From Tessaracoccus bendigoensis DSM 12906 (GTDB lineage Bacteria > Actinomycetota > Actinomycetes > Propionibacteriales > Propionibacteriaceae): DNA of 64,000 nucleotides. A program made the position numbers and the translations under genes. Within the stretch, counting starts at the first letter, position 1. Each line of letters opens with the position of its first letter. The stretch lies in contig NZ_FQZG01000009.1 in the NCBI RefSeq assembly GCF_900141915.1, forward strand, positions 24,113 through 88,112. The letters run 5' to 3'. Of this stretch, positions 26,379 to 35,448 are shown one piece after another. Under the pieces are notes generated by a model that was not told the DNA's origin, did no database searches, and was given only the letters and a program-made list of their open reading frames with translations.

Positions 26379-27237
26379 TCGCCCGCGCGACAGACGGGGA
26401 TGCCACGAGCAGCTCTTCCGCCTGGCCCGGATACCTGGCGGAGTAGGTGAGTTCCAGTCGGCACTGGAACTGATTTCGATACAGTTTCTCGATCAGCGGG
26501 GCTGTGTCATAGGTCATCAACCAGTGTGCACTTTCAACGGAGTTGACGATCGTCGAGAGTGCCTTGTGGTCTCGTCCGTCGAAGGCATTGAGATAGAGTT
26601 GCGAGCCTGCTTGCACGTAGGGCGGGTCGATGTACATGAATGACCGGTCATCGTGAGAGTACTGCTGGATCACAGTCCGGCCATCCAGATCAGAGACCGT
26701 GATTCGATCCGCTAGAGCACCGATCGCAGTCAACCGCTCGACGAGTGTGAGCCGGTTGAATCGCGCATCAATCTTGTATTTTCCCTCCTGGCGCTGGCCG
26801 CCGATAACGCCGGCGTTCAGAATCCCGGAGCGATTGGTTCGATTCAAGAAAAAGAACGCGAAGCCCAGGCGCAGTGCATCGCGCTCGTCCCGTGAGCGAT
26901 ATACGTCGCGCTGGCGCTGCCACTCGTCGATCGTGAGTGGTGTTGACGCCACCATTTCTACGAACTCTGCGTTGTTGCCAACGACGGACTTCCAGAAGGC
27001 GTGGACGGCTGGGTCGATGTCGTTGACTACCAAGTGTTGGACGATGCCCTCGCGCAGAAGCGCGATCCCCGCGCCCACACCTCCGGCGTAGGGTTCGATG
27101 TAGCGGGCGTCCTTGATGCCAAGAATGTCGATGATGTCAGCGAAGAAGCCAGCGAGCGCAGCTTTTCCGCCGGGGTATCGCAATGGTGAGAGTGTGCCGT
27201 ATCGGCGTGACCCGATGACACGCAGGCTGTCAGTCAT
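26329..27237 (-). CDS. Dam/D12-class DNA adenine methyltransferase
   Basis: A 302-residue amino-methyltransferase of the alpha (D12, Dam-like) class. The SAM-binding motif is SPLRYPGGKAALAGF near residue 17, followed by YIEPYAGGVGAGI, and the catalytic motif is FMYIDPPYVQAGSQLY around residue 190. It transfers a methyl group to N6 of adenine; the target site is unknown. ATG at 27237 overlaps the end of the zinc-ribbon gene, so the two are coupled. Its end overlaps the convergent ParB-like gene by 50 bases. No cognate restriction enzyme is adjacent, so it may be an orphan or an anti-restriction methylase of the element. Confidence 0.88.
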   Translation of the reverse strand: MTDSLRVIGSRRYGTLSPLRYPGGKAALAGFFADIIDILGIKDARYIEPYAGGVGAGIALLREGIVQHLVVNDIDPAVHAFWKSVVGNNAEFVEMVASTPLTIDEWQRQRDVYRSRDERDALRLGFAFFFLNRTNRSGILNAGVIGGQRQEGKYKIDARFNRLTLVERLTAIGALADRITVSDLDGRTVIQQYSHDDRSFMYIDPPYVQAGSQLYLNAFDGRDHKALSTIVNSVESAHWLMTYDTAPLIEKLYRNQFQCRLELTYSARYPGQAEELLVASPSVARAIKSLQTTSAMAGATSA

Positions 27238-27430
27238 TGGAGTCCTTCCTTGCCCGGTGTGCGGCAACACGGCAGCGGGCTGAGCAGAAGCGAGCGTCAC
27301 CTCGTCCGAGGAAGGCTTGGTCGCAGTGCTCGCAATCTCGCCATGCCTCTCGGCGGCGTAGGCGTTCATGGCGTAACGCGCGATCAAGCTCGGTGAGCCC
27401 CACGTCACTCAGGCTGCCTAGACGCTTCAT
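27230..27430 (-). CDS. Small zinc-ribbon protein coupled to the methylase
   Basis: A 66-residue protein with a four-cysteine zinc ribbon: DCEHCDQAFLGRGD, then RFCSARCRVAAHRARK. The spacing (CxxC, about 11 residues, CxxxC) resembles MYM/FCS-type fingers. It ends eight bases inside the Dam gene start, so the two are translated together. Small basic Zn-ribbon proteins like this are often nucleic-acid-binding helpers. The ATG at 27430 is divergent from the dprA side. Confidence 0.7.
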   Translation of the reverse strand: MKRLGSLSDVGLTELDRALRHERLRRREAWRDCEHCDQAFLGRGDARFCSARCRVAAHRARKDSND

Positions 27431-27635
27431 GTTACGGATAGTACTCGTTACAGATCACATCGTGGTTCGCCACGCGGACGCTCCCGCGAATAGGCCGTTC
27501 TTCGGAGTCCGCCGGGTGAATCTCCGTAGCTGCGCCCGTTTCGCCTCACTCGGGAGAGGACCCCTGAGCAGGGTGGGTGTCCGCGAGGCTCGGTCCGCGC
27601 ACCTCGTCGGTAACGAACGCCGAGAGGAACCGAAG

Positions 27636-28619
27636 ATGGCCAGTTTGAGTGATGTCGCGAGCGACGAGCGCACCGCGAGGATGGTGCTGTCCATGCTCGT
27701 CGAGCCCAATGACTCGGTGACAGGACGCATCTTGTCCAGGCTCAGAGCAGTCGAGACGCTTTGGCTCGCTGAGCACGACCGCGAAGTAGTCGGTCTGAGC
27801 CCAGTGGACGCGCAGGTCTGGCGCGAACGCCTCAGGGTGCCAGATGCAAGGGAGCTCGCCGGGCGAATCGACCAGGTGCACCAATCGGGGGTTCGAGCAC
27901 TCATCCCAGGCGATAACGACTGGCCTACCGCCTTCGACGATCTTGGTGAAGTTGCGCCCTACGTGCTGTGGACTCGCGGCACGTCGTCCTTCCTCTCGCG
28001 TCCGATGAGCGATCTCGTCACGATCACCGGGGCTCGGGCATGCACCTCCTACGGTGAATACGTGGCTCGGGAACTCGCCAGTTCCGTTGCCGCAGAGGAA
28101 CGAGTTGTCGTCGCGGGAGGTGCCTACGGGATCGAAGGCGCGTCGCACCAGGCCGCCCTCGCTGCAGGTGGCGACACGATCGCCATTCTCGCCAACGGAG
28201 TCGATCGCCCGTACCCTGTCGGCCATCGCGACCTGCTTGATCGCGTCGCTGATGTCGGCCTTCTCGTCAGTGAGGTTCCGCCGGGTGCCGTTCCGACCCG
28301 ACACCGGGTCATCGCCCGAGCCCGGCTGATGGCTGCGCTGTCCTACGCGTCGGTGATCGTCGAAGCGGGTGCTCGATCTGGCTCACTGCTGGTTGCCCAG
28401 CGAGCCGACGAGCTCGGCCGACGTGTCGGTGCCGTTCCCGGACCAGTCACGAGCGCCGCCAGCATAGGACCGCACCGCTTGTTGCGCGACGGCATCGCGA
28501 CCTTGGTGGCGGACACTTCGGACCTCGCCAAGCTCGTGGAGCGGGGCCAGGTGTCACGAGAGCGACTCGACATGGAGCAGGTCGGCCCACCTTCTCCTGC
28601 TCCGACGCGCACGCTGTAG
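27636..28619 (+). CDS. dprA: DNA-processing protein DprA family
   Basis: A 327-residue DprA/Smf protein. The Rossmann-like core is clear: VTITGARACTSYGEYVAREL (about residues 129-148), VVAGGAYGIEGASHQAAL, ILANGVDRPYPVGHRDLL, VSEVPPG and SGSLLVAQRADELGRRV. DprA loads RecA on single-stranded DNA during uptake and is also found on mobile elements, where it may protect incoming strands. GAGAGGA precedes the ATG at 27636. It sits among element genes rather than next to topA or chromosomal housekeeping genes, so I read it as the element's own copy. It is divergent from the Zn-ribbon/dam pair. Confidence 0.85.
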   Translation: MASLSDVASDERTARMVLSMLVEPNDSVTGRILSRLRAVETLWLAEHDREVVGLSPVDAQVWRERLRVPDARELAGRIDQVHQSGVRALIPGDNDWPTAFDDLGEVAPYVLWTRGTSSFLSRPMSDLVTITGARACTSYGEYVARELASSVAAEERVVVAGGAYGIEGASHQAALAAGGDTIAILANGVDRPYPVGHRDLLDRVADVGLLVSEVPPGAVPTRHRVIARARLMAALSYASVIVEAGARSGSLLVAQRADELGRRVGAVPGPVTSAASIGPHRLLRDGIATLVADTSDLAKLVERGQVSRERLDMEQVGPPSPAPTRTL

Positions 28620-28653
28620 CGCGCCGGTCAGCAGTGGACGCCGGAGCCTGAAC

Positions 28654-29028
28654 TCAGCGAGAGCTTCGAGTGAGCTCACCCAGTGGCACATCCTCGGAGA
28701 GCTCCTGCCGCTGCTGCCGCTGCTCGCGGTATTCACGGGCGCGAGCCCTTACGAGGAGAACGACGCTCACTGGGCCGATGGCCATCATCTTGAGAGCGTT
28801 CCAGAGGCAGACCAGCACGACGAGGTGGAGCCATCCAGGGCCGCCGTTCTCAATGAGTGTGGTGCACCAGAAGGCGATGACCAGGTAGGGACCGGCCAGG
28901 AGCATCGCGGGGACGCCCCACTTCAGTCCCTTCCTCGTGCGGATCAGATCGAGCAGGATGTTGCTCGGCATGTAGCAACGCAGGAAGTAGCGAACCTCGG
29001 CGCTGGCTGTCCACAGTAGGCGGATCAT
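28654..29028 (-). CDS. Small membrane protein of actinobacterial conjugative elements
   Basis: A 124-residue protein with two membrane helices (VPAMLLAGPYLVIAFWCTTL and LHLVVLVCLWNALKMMAIGP) and a charged C-terminal tail (YREQRQQRQELSEDVP). The opening (MIRLLWTASAEVRYFLRCYM) and the element RTRKGLKWGVPAMLL match proteins I remember as often mislabelled sulfate permease, next to relaxase genes in actinobacterial integrative elements. Its position just downstream of the MobF relaxase on the same strand fits a transfer-related membrane role. Confidence 0.65.
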   Translation of the reverse strand: MIRLLWTASAEVRYFLRCYMPSNILLDLIRTRKGLKWGVPAMLLAGPYLVIAFWCTTLIENGGPGWLHLVVLVCLWNALKMMAIGPVSVVLLVRARAREYREQRQQRQELSEDVPLGELTRSSR

Positions 29029-29167
29029 GATGGGCTCCTCTCAACACGCGAGTCGTTGTCGAGACGGTGCGTGGAGAGTGACCCGAAGGTCTGCCGCGAG
29101 CGGCCCAAAGATAAGGAGAAATCCGCCTCACCTCAAGGCTACGCCCCAGTCATGACATTGGGAAGGG

Positions 29168-32100
29168 TCAGATGCTGCGCCCGGGCCCGGGCTGGTCGCG
29201 CCTGACGGCCTGGAGATCGACCTCTGTCTGACGGCTCTCATCAGCGACCAGCTGACGTACCTTGTCGAGCGCGGAGCGCGCTCGGGCGGCGTCGATCTTC
29301 TGCGCGGCCGACTCGGGCGGGGCACCGATGGGCGCGTCGTCGGTGATGCGGTACCGGTCTCGGTAGGCCGCGACCACACGTGCGGACTTGCGCCAGGCCG
29401 CGGCTCGTCGTCGATCGGCGAGCGGTGTTCCGAGTGCCTTCGTCCACGCTGCGTTCTCGGTGAGCGCGGCTTCGAGTGTGGCGTCGGCGCGTGCCTCGAT
29501 CAGTTCCTCTCGCTCGTCGAGAGCTGCTCGCATCTCGGCGTCGATGACTCCATGCGCCCGTGGGAGCAGGCCGGCGATGAGTCGTGCTGGCTTGCGGGTT
29601 CGGCCTGATCCTGCGGGCCGGGCGGTCGCCCGCTCGACTCGGTAGTGGAGGACGGCGGCGATGTCGTCCGCGTCACCGAACCCGCGCACGGCCACGAGGC
29701 GCGGCAGGAGGGCATCGACATTGTGATGGTTCGATTCAGCGCGTCGTAGTTCAGCCGCGAGCGGGCCGAACGCCTCGGACTCGATGGCACTCTCGGCCTG
29801 TTCCTCGGTGAGCCCGGAGCCCCGAACGAGAGTGGCCCAGCGGTCGCGTTGGGCTGCGGCGGCGATGGTCTCGTACTCGGCGGCGAGCTGGGCGATCGAG
29901 CCCCACTGTTCCTGCTCGGCGACGATGGTCTCGTGCGCCGAGAGTTCGGCCCCGCTGTGCTGAAGAACGCCGTACAGCACGCTTCGCGCGGTGGCATGCG
30001 GGTCGTCGCCAGGGTGCGGCTGGGCATGGTCGTCGGCGCGGTCGAGAGTCACGTAGGCGTGGTTCGAGTGCCGCCCTCGGGTCATCGCGACGTAGAAGGT
30101 CTCCCTCGTCGAGGTCGGTTCGACCAGCACGTGCGCAGTGTCGGTCGTGATGCCTTGGGCGCGGTAGGCGGTGACTGCGTAACCGAGATCGACATGCTCG
30201 GCCACATACGAGGCCGGGAGGACGATGCTGCCGCCGAACCTGCGCCCACGCCTGCGAGCCTTGATGGTTCCGTCGTCGCCGACGGTGGTGCCGGTTCCAT
30301 AGTCGCGTGCGATGGTGATGGTGCTGTCGTCGCCGACGGCGGTGACGGTCCAGATGTCGCCGTTGCGTACCCAGTCCCGCCCGGCCAGGGTGCGCAGGTT
30401 CCGGTTGTTGAGTCGCGTGATGATGGTGTCGCCAACGCCGGCGGCGGTACCGTCGCGCAGCTCGACCTCGCGGTCGGGGTTCAGCGTCTTGTTGAGGATC
30501 AGATCGGCACGGGCGCGACCGTTCAGCGCGGTCACGTCCTCATGGGTCTCGGCGATCAGCACCGAGACGAGTCCCGCGTCGCGATCGGCGCGCCAGGCGT
30601 TGTAGGCGGCATCGGTCATGGCCTCGCCGTCGCCGTCGGTAATGCGCTGATGGGCGAGGTAGGTGTCGATAGCCGCCGTGCGGCCGTGGCGTAGCTCAAG
30701 TGAGGCGGTCTTCTCCCAGACGTGGGTGAAGCGGTGAACGTCGACCAGTTCGGGGGTGTCGGCTCGGTCTCTGGCGATCATCGCGAATGCTCCGCCGGCG
30801 TCCACGGATTGCAGTTGCGCGTAGTCGCCGACCAGCAGCACCTTCGCGCCCGCTTCATGGGCGAGGTGGGTGATGCGGTCCAGCGACAGGGCGCCGGCCA
30901 GGGATGCTTCGTCGATGATGACGAGCTGACTCGCCTCGAACGTGGTGCCGTGGATGAGGTGGTTCTGCCACCACTTCGCCGTGTTCTCCGTCGCGATCCC
31001 GAGATCGTCCGCCAGCACCTGGGCGGCAACCGCCGACGGTGCCAACCCGACGACCGAACCGGAGCCGTGCTCGGCTTCCCACGCTCGTCGGAGCGCGCTC
31101 ATGGCGGTGGTCTTGCCCGCCCCAGCAGGACCGACCAGCACGTCAAGCATCCGCCCCGACACCGCGATCCGGGTCAAGGCATCGGCTTGGTCGTCGCCGA
31201 GCATTCGACCATCCGCGGCGGGTCTGCGCGTGGTCTTTTCGACCGTCGCGAGCTGCACCGTCGGCCCGGCCAGGTTCGCTGCTCGTTCGAGGAGTCTGTC
31301 CTCGGCCGCGAGCTGGGCCTCGGAGGTGAACACCGTCGAGCTCTTCGGTCGGAACACGGAACTGCCGTCGGGCCGACGGAACACGACAGGCGAGGAGGCG
31401 AGTTCGGGGGGCGTCAGCCGAAAGGAAACGAGCTCGGCGGCATCGGCAACCATCGCGACGATCGCTTCCCGATCGTGCATGGTGGCGAACCGCCAGCCCA
31501 TCGTCTGCCGGGATGCCTCGGCCATGAGATTCCACCGCCGCCAGGTCGAACGCTTCTCACCGACCACCTCGACGACCGAACGCCCCAGCTCACCGATGAC
31601 ATCGAGCGGCACGTCGTCGGCATGCAGCAGGAGCGGCTTGTCGTTGTCGGTCACCTCGCGCGCCCACGTCGTCGCATCCCGCCCCAACGCTTTCGTGGCG
31701 CGCTCCCGCCATTCGGCGGTGAGGTCAGCCAAGGATCGGACCTGCTTCTCGGGGCGGGTCGCGAGTGTGGCTCGGGCTCGGAGTTTCATGATCGCTGCTG
31801 GTGCCGGTCGTCGTCCGTGCGCTGCGACGTACTCAGCGATGAGGCGATCGGTCTCGGCGTCGATGTGACGAGCGCGGGTAGAGAACTCGGCGACCAGTTC
31901 CTCGGGCACTCCCGCGATCGCCCATGCCGGGTTGTGGTCGAGGCCCATCTCTCGGGCCTCCCACGAGACGCCGAAGGTGCGCGTCATATGGTCGGCGAAC
32001 ACGGCTTCATGTAGCTCGGAGAGCGCCACCACGGCGGCGTGCATCGGTCTGCCGTCGAGCGAACGCCACTTCCCATCGAGGACGGTCTTGACCTTGTTGC

Positions 32101-32791
32101 TGATGACCACGTGCGTGTGGAGGTGGGGGTCGCCGGCGCGGGAGTCGAAGTGATCGAACGCGGTCGCGATCAGCCCCGTGACCTCGACCTGTGCAACCGC
32201 GCCATCTCCGACGGTTGCGCCCGTGCGGGTGGCTGCAACCTCGCGCTCCATGAACGCAACCACCTCCGCAACCGCTCGATGATGCGCCTCCCCGATGAGC
32301 GCTTGGACCCCGGCGTCCGCGACTGCCCACAGCACGCTCGTGGACTTCGGGATGGAGAAGGTGAAGTCGAAGCCCGCCACAGCACGCCGTGTGCTGCGGG
32401 CAGTCTCCTCGGCAACGATCTGCGCGACAGCCTCGCCCTTGGCGCCGGGGGTCATGGTCGGTTCGAGGTCGGCGATCCGCGCTTCGATTCGCTGCTCCTG
32501 GTTCTTGTATGCCGCGAAGCCCAGGCCGAGCTTGTCGCCGGTGATCGGATCACAGCCTGTGCCCATGAGGAGCTGGAGTTGGTGTTCCGATACTCGGTCG
32601 CCCACCTGAATCTCGCCCTTGCCGAGGGCCGCTACGCCTGCGCCGAGCCAGCGGCCGGGCGGTGTGCCTTCTTCCATGTAGTAGCGGGTAAGCGGCGTCG
32701 AGAGCGGCCTGTTGCCGTCGGCTGCCGCGACGGTCTTGAGCAGGTACTTGTAGCCGTCACCTGCCGACATCACGCGCATCGAAACCGTCAT
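29168..32791 (-). CDS. MobF-family conjugative relaxase-helicase (TraA/TrwC type)
   Basis: About 1207 residues. The N-terminal relaxase domain opens with VMSAGDGYKYLL and LTRYYMEEGTPPGRW, and has the HUH metal site GDPHLHTHVVISNKV (about residue 220). The SF1B helicase part has Walker A VGPAGAGKTTAMSAL, LVIIDEASLAG and VTAYRAQGITTDTAHVL. The C-terminal ~250 residues are helical and charged. It nicks one strand at oriT, stays bound to the 5' end and unwinds the DNA for transfer. GGAGGTG precedes the ATG at 32791; a GTG at 32830 is an alternative start. No coupling protein or type IV secretion genes are in the window, so transfer would need helpers. Confidence 0.92.
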   Translation of the reverse strand: MTVSMRVMSAGDGYKYLLKTVAAADGNRPLSTPLTRYYMEEGTPPGRWLGAGVAALGKGEIQVGDRVSEHQLQLLMGTGCDPITGDKLGLGFAAYKNQEQRIEARIADLEPTMTPGAKGEAVAQIVAEETARSTRRAVAGFDFTFSIPKSTSVLWAVADAGVQALIGEAHHRAVAEVVAFMEREVAATRTGATVGDGAVAQVEVTGLIATAFDHFDSRAGDPHLHTHVVISNKVKTVLDGKWRSLDGRPMHAAVVALSELHEAVFADHMTRTFGVSWEAREMGLDHNPAWAIAGVPEELVAEFSTRARHIDAETDRLIAEYVAAHGRRPAPAAIMKLRARATLATRPEKQVRSLADLTAEWRERATKALGRDATTWAREVTDNDKPLLLHADDVPLDVIGELGRSVVEVVGEKRSTWRRWNLMAEASRQTMGWRFATMHDREAIVAMVADAAELVSFRLTPPELASSPVVFRRPDGSSVFRPKSSTVFTSEAQLAAEDRLLERAANLAGPTVQLATVEKTTRRPAADGRMLGDDQADALTRIAVSGRMLDVLVGPAGAGKTTAMSALRRAWEAEHGSGSVVGLAPSAVAAQVLADDLGIATENTAKWWQNHLIHGTTFEASQLVIIDEASLAGALSLDRITHLAHEAGAKVLLVGDYAQLQSVDAGGAFAMIARDRADTPELVDVHRFTHVWEKTASLELRHGRTAAIDTYLAHQRITDGDGEAMTDAAYNAWRADRDAGLVSVLIAETHEDVTALNGRARADLILNKTLNPDREVELRDGTAAGVGDTIITRLNNRNLRTLAGRDWVRNGDIWTVTAVGDDSTITIARDYGTGTTVGDDGTIKARRRGRRFGGSIVLPASYVAEHVDLGYAVTAYRAQGITTDTAHVLVEPTSTRETFYVAMTRGRHSNHAYVTLDRADDHAQPHPGDDPHATARSVLYGVLQHSGAELSAHETIVAEQEQWGSIAQLAAEYETIAAAAQRDRWATLVRGSGLTEEQAESAIESEAFGPLAAELRRAESNHHNVDALLPRLVAVRGFGDADDIAAVLHYRVERATARPAGSGRTRKPARLIAGLLPRAHGVIDAEMRAALDEREELIEARADATLEAALTENAAWTKALGTPLADRRRAAAWRKSARVVAAYRDRYRITDDAPIGAPPESAAQKIDAARARSALDKVRQLVADESRQTEVDLQAVRRDQPGPGRSI

Positions 32792-33092
32792 GCCCACCTC
32801 CGCTCCTGCCGGGCAGGTGAGCACCCTCACCCGGTGACTTCTGAAGCGGTCATGGCCGGCTCAACCTCGACCTGCAAGAGGCGTGTCAGCTCAGAAAAGG
32901 CAGGGTGTGGCGGAGCTTCCTGAGTGCGGGCTGTCGTGAATGGACGTTGCTGGTCGATGGACTGGATGGCACTGGGCCGGCGACCGCGAGGACAGGTCAG
33001 CACGACGTAGTGGTGCACCTGACAGGTGACCAGCCCGGCGACACGACTCACGCGAGTTCTGGCCGGGGATCATCCCGTCAGCCGGAGCATTC

Positions 33093-34208
33093 ATGCACGA
33101 CACACCGACCGATCCCGCGAGTCCGCTGAGGATCGGTTCGCTCTTCTCGGGATACGGCGGCCTCGACCTCGCTGTCGAACATGTCTTCGGCGGAGAGACC
33201 GTCTGGTTCTCTGAGATCAATGAGCCCGTGGCCAGGGTCTTCGCCCACCACTGGCCCGACGCCCCGAATCTGGGCGACATCACAAGGATCAGCTGGTCGC
33301 AGGTCGAGCCCGTTGACATTCTGATCGGCGGCTTCCCCTGCCAAGACGTGTCCACCGTCGGCAAGCGCGCCGGTCTCGCACCCGGAACCCGCTCAGGTCT
33401 ATGGGCGCACATGGGCACAGCCATCGAAGTGCTGCAACCCCAATGGGTCGTCATCGAAAACGTCCGCGGTCTGCTCTCGTCCCCAGCCATCCGACCGATC
33501 ACCGAAGGAGACGACAATGCCCCGCGCAACCCCTGCGCAGCAACCCCCGACGATACAGCCCTTCGCGCTCTGGAGCCCGACCCGTGGCATCTGGGAGACA
33601 GCGCAACTCGACCTCTACGAGCAGCCGGCGCCGTACTCGGCGATTTGGCCGACCTGCGGATGGATGCACGATGGGTCGGTCTACCTGCTTCCCTTGTCGG
33701 CGCTCCTCACCCCCGGTTCCGCATCTTCCTCCTGGCCCAGCGTCAAGACGCTGTTCCGAACCCCGCTCGCGTCGGACTCGCTTCGAGGTGGAGAGACCCT
33801 GGACAAGGTGAAGGCGAGACGGGGCACGATCGCACTCTCGCACCAGATCATCGACCTCGCGCTCCACGGACCGGATGGCTCGCTCAGCAGGCACAGCGAC
33901 TCGGCGACGTTGTGGTCGCTGACCGAGGACATCTTCACCGCTGGGGACGCTATGCCCACGCCGTGGCTCGTTGGGAGCACATCACCGGACGAGTCGCACC
34001 AGCGCCCGCACTCCTGAGGAACGAGAATGGCCCGCGTCCAGCACCGGAGTTCGTGGAGTGGCTCATGGGACTCCCTACCGCCTGGCTCTCCGATCCACGA
34101 CATGGCCTTCCGCCGAACCAGCAACTGATGGCGCTTGGCAATGGGGTCCTGCCTCTACAAGCGGCGATCGCACTGACTGCCGTGTCAGCGTTCTCGCCGC
34201 TTGGGTAG
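33093..34208 (+). CDS. DNA cytosine-5 methyltransferase
   Basis: A 371-residue C5 methyltransferase. Motif I GSLFSGYGGLDLAVEHVF is near the N-terminus, the catalytic loop is GGFPCQDVS (Cys about residue 82), motif VI is VIENVRGLL, motif VIII is HPRFRIFLLAQR, and motifs IX-X end with NQQLMALGNGVLPLQAAIAL. It methylates cytosine at C5 in an unknown site. Between motifs VI and IX (codons about 142-308) the same DNA is open in a second frame with its own ribosome site. Phage and element copies like this usually protect from host restriction. The start ATG at 33093 has GGAG upstream. Confidence 0.9.
   Translation: MHDTPTDPASPLRIGSLFSGYGGLDLAVEHVFGGETVWFSEINEPVARVFAHHWPDAPNLGDITRISWSQVEPVDILIGGFPCQDVSTVGKRAGLAPGTRSGLWAHMGTAIEVLQPQWVVIENVRGLLSSPAIRPITEGDDNAPRNPCAATPDDTALRALEPDPWHLGDSATRPLRAAGAVLGDLADLRMDARWVGLPASLVGAPHPRFRIFLLAQRQDAVPNPARVGLASRWRDPGQGEGETGHDRTLAPDHRPRAPRTGWLAQQAQRLGDVVVADRGHLHRWGRYAHAVARWEHITGRVAPAPALLRNENGPRPAPEFVEWLMGLPTAWLSDPRHGLPPNQQLMALGNGVLPLQAAIALTAVSAFSPLG
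33517..34017 (+). CDS. Gene overprinted in +1 frame inside the C5 methyltransferase
   Basis: A 166-codon frame lying wholly inside the methyltransferase gene. AAGGAG (33505-33510) sits six bases before its ATG, a better ribosome site than most genes here. The product has natural composition with Trp, Tyr, Ile and Asp (PFALWSPTRGIWETAQLDLY, YSAIWPTCGWMHDGSVYLLP, then FRTPLASDSLRGGETLDKV and IALSHQIIDLALHG), unlike the Arg/Pro-rich shadow frames of this genome. Segments like TPLASDS-RGGETLD resemble, from memory, extra C-terminal regions of phage cytosine methylases. No fold or function is claimed. It could be an accessory to the methylase. Confidence 0.6.
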   Translation: MPRATPAQQPPTIQPFALWSPTRGIWETAQLDLYEQPAPYSAIWPTCGWMHDGSVYLLPLSALLTPGSASSSWPSVKTLFRTPLASDSLRGGETLDKVKARRGTIALSHQIIDLALHGPDGSLSRHSDSATLWSLTEDIFTAGDAMPTPWLVGSTSPDESHQRPHS

Positions 34209-34423
34209 CGGAGGCTACGCGACCGCCGGCCGCGATCACTCCGCTGGGTGAGCGGCGGGGGTGTCCCCGATGCGGTGATCCTGCGTTCGTAGGTCGGCCA
34301 GGCAGCGAGCAGTAGGAGCCCGTTGGCGCTCGGCGTGCTGGGGTCCGCGGTGTGGGTGGTGATTGAGAGGTGTGGGGTAGCGCGCTTTGTTGCCTGTTTG
34401 GGAGTCGTTGACAGGGGTTGGGC

Positions 34424-35374
34424 CTATGACGCGTCCGCGTTATCCATCCTCGTGGGTAGCCGGTGTAGTCGTATGACGAGTGTCGCCGCCGTGGCGAAGG
34501 CGGCGAAGATGGTGATGTTTGTGAGGGCGTCGGTCCATGAGATCGCCTGCGTTGCCCGGAGTTGCGCGATGCTGGAGGTCATTGCGGCGATGGAGTAGGC
34601 GCCGACATTGTTGATGATGTGAGCCGCGATGCCTGCTTCGAGACCGCCGGTGAGGATCACGAGGGTCGAGGCGAGCAGCCCGAAAGCGAGTCTGTCTACG
34701 AACAGTGCGGCGTTCTGGACGCCATGGAGTGAGGCAAACACGAGTGACGATGCGGCGGCCCCGATCCAGGGGTTGGCGGTGAGTCTGGTCATCGACTGTA
34801 GTAGGTAGCCGCGGAAGAGGTACTCTTCGGCTGCGGCCTGCCACGGGGTGACGATTGCCACGACGACAAGGAAGCTCCACCACTGCGGCTGCGGCGCGAA
34901 CTGGAAGGGCTGGCTTTGGAGGTAGCCGACCAGCAAGCTCCCGCCAAGGATGAGGATGGTCGCTATCCCGAGACATATCCCGAGATAGCCGCGGCGCAGA
35001 CGTTGTTCCACCGAGGAGAGTTGTCCAAGCGGGGCACGGTGGAGTCGGGTCATCAGGAGCCAGCAGCACAGGAGCAGCCCGGCGATGGCGATGCCGTTCG
35101 CCGCGAGTCCGGTGGGTATCTGGTAGCTGGCGGCATAACTCTGAAAGTCGGTGAAAGGCACGTCGGGTGCTGTCACGTAGTGGGAGACGGCGGTGATCGC
35201 CAGCGAGATCCATGGCGTGAGAGTGAAGTAGAACGCGAACGCGATGAGGATGCCGAGCAGCGCTGCGGGTCGTCCTGCTTGGCAGCTGAGCTGCTCAGCG
35301 TAGGTGACCGGCGGCGCGGGCGAGGTCTTGTCCGTCCTGCTGTCTGGGTCCGGCTGATTGCTGGGATAAGCCAT
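34424..35374 (-). CDS. CPBP-family intramembrane metalloprotease
   Basis: A 316-residue membrane protein with eight or more helices. The CPBP motifs are present: AAEEYLFRGYLLQ (Glu-Glu-x3-Arg), VFASLHGVQNAALF and AAHIINNVGAY. Members are Rce1-like glutamate/metal intramembrane proteases, often linked to bacteriocin immunity or prenyl-protein processing. The polar N-terminus is about 35 residues. It is a lone gene transcribed toward the methyltransferase, and its partner is unknown. Confidence 0.85.
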   Translation of the reverse strand: MAYPSNQPDPDSRTDKTSPAPPVTYAEQLSCQAGRPAALLGILIAFAFYFTLTPWISLAITAVSHYVTAPDVPFTDFQSYAASYQIPTGLAANGIAIAGLLLCCWLLMTRLHRAPLGQLSSVEQRLRRGYLGICLGIATILILGGSLLVGYLQSQPFQFAPQPQWWSFLVVVAIVTPWQAAAEEYLFRGYLLQSMTRLTANPWIGAAASSLVFASLHGVQNAALFVDRLAFGLLASTLVILTGGLEAGIAAHIINNVGAYSIAAMTSSIAQLRATQAISWTDALTNITIFAAFATAATLVIRLHRLPTRMDNADAS

Positions 35375-35448
35375 GTGCAGTGCTCTCTGTGTGCTCCCGT
35401 GAGCCCCGGCTGAGCGCTGTCCATGCCGAGGCCCTTCATTGGCGGAAC

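Noticed and set aside
32827..33051. 74-codon minus-strand frame whose stop overlaps the alternative relaxase GTG
   Set aside because: The GTGA overlap is suggestive, but the peptide has no recognisable HTH or start signal and the relaxase has a better start at 32791.
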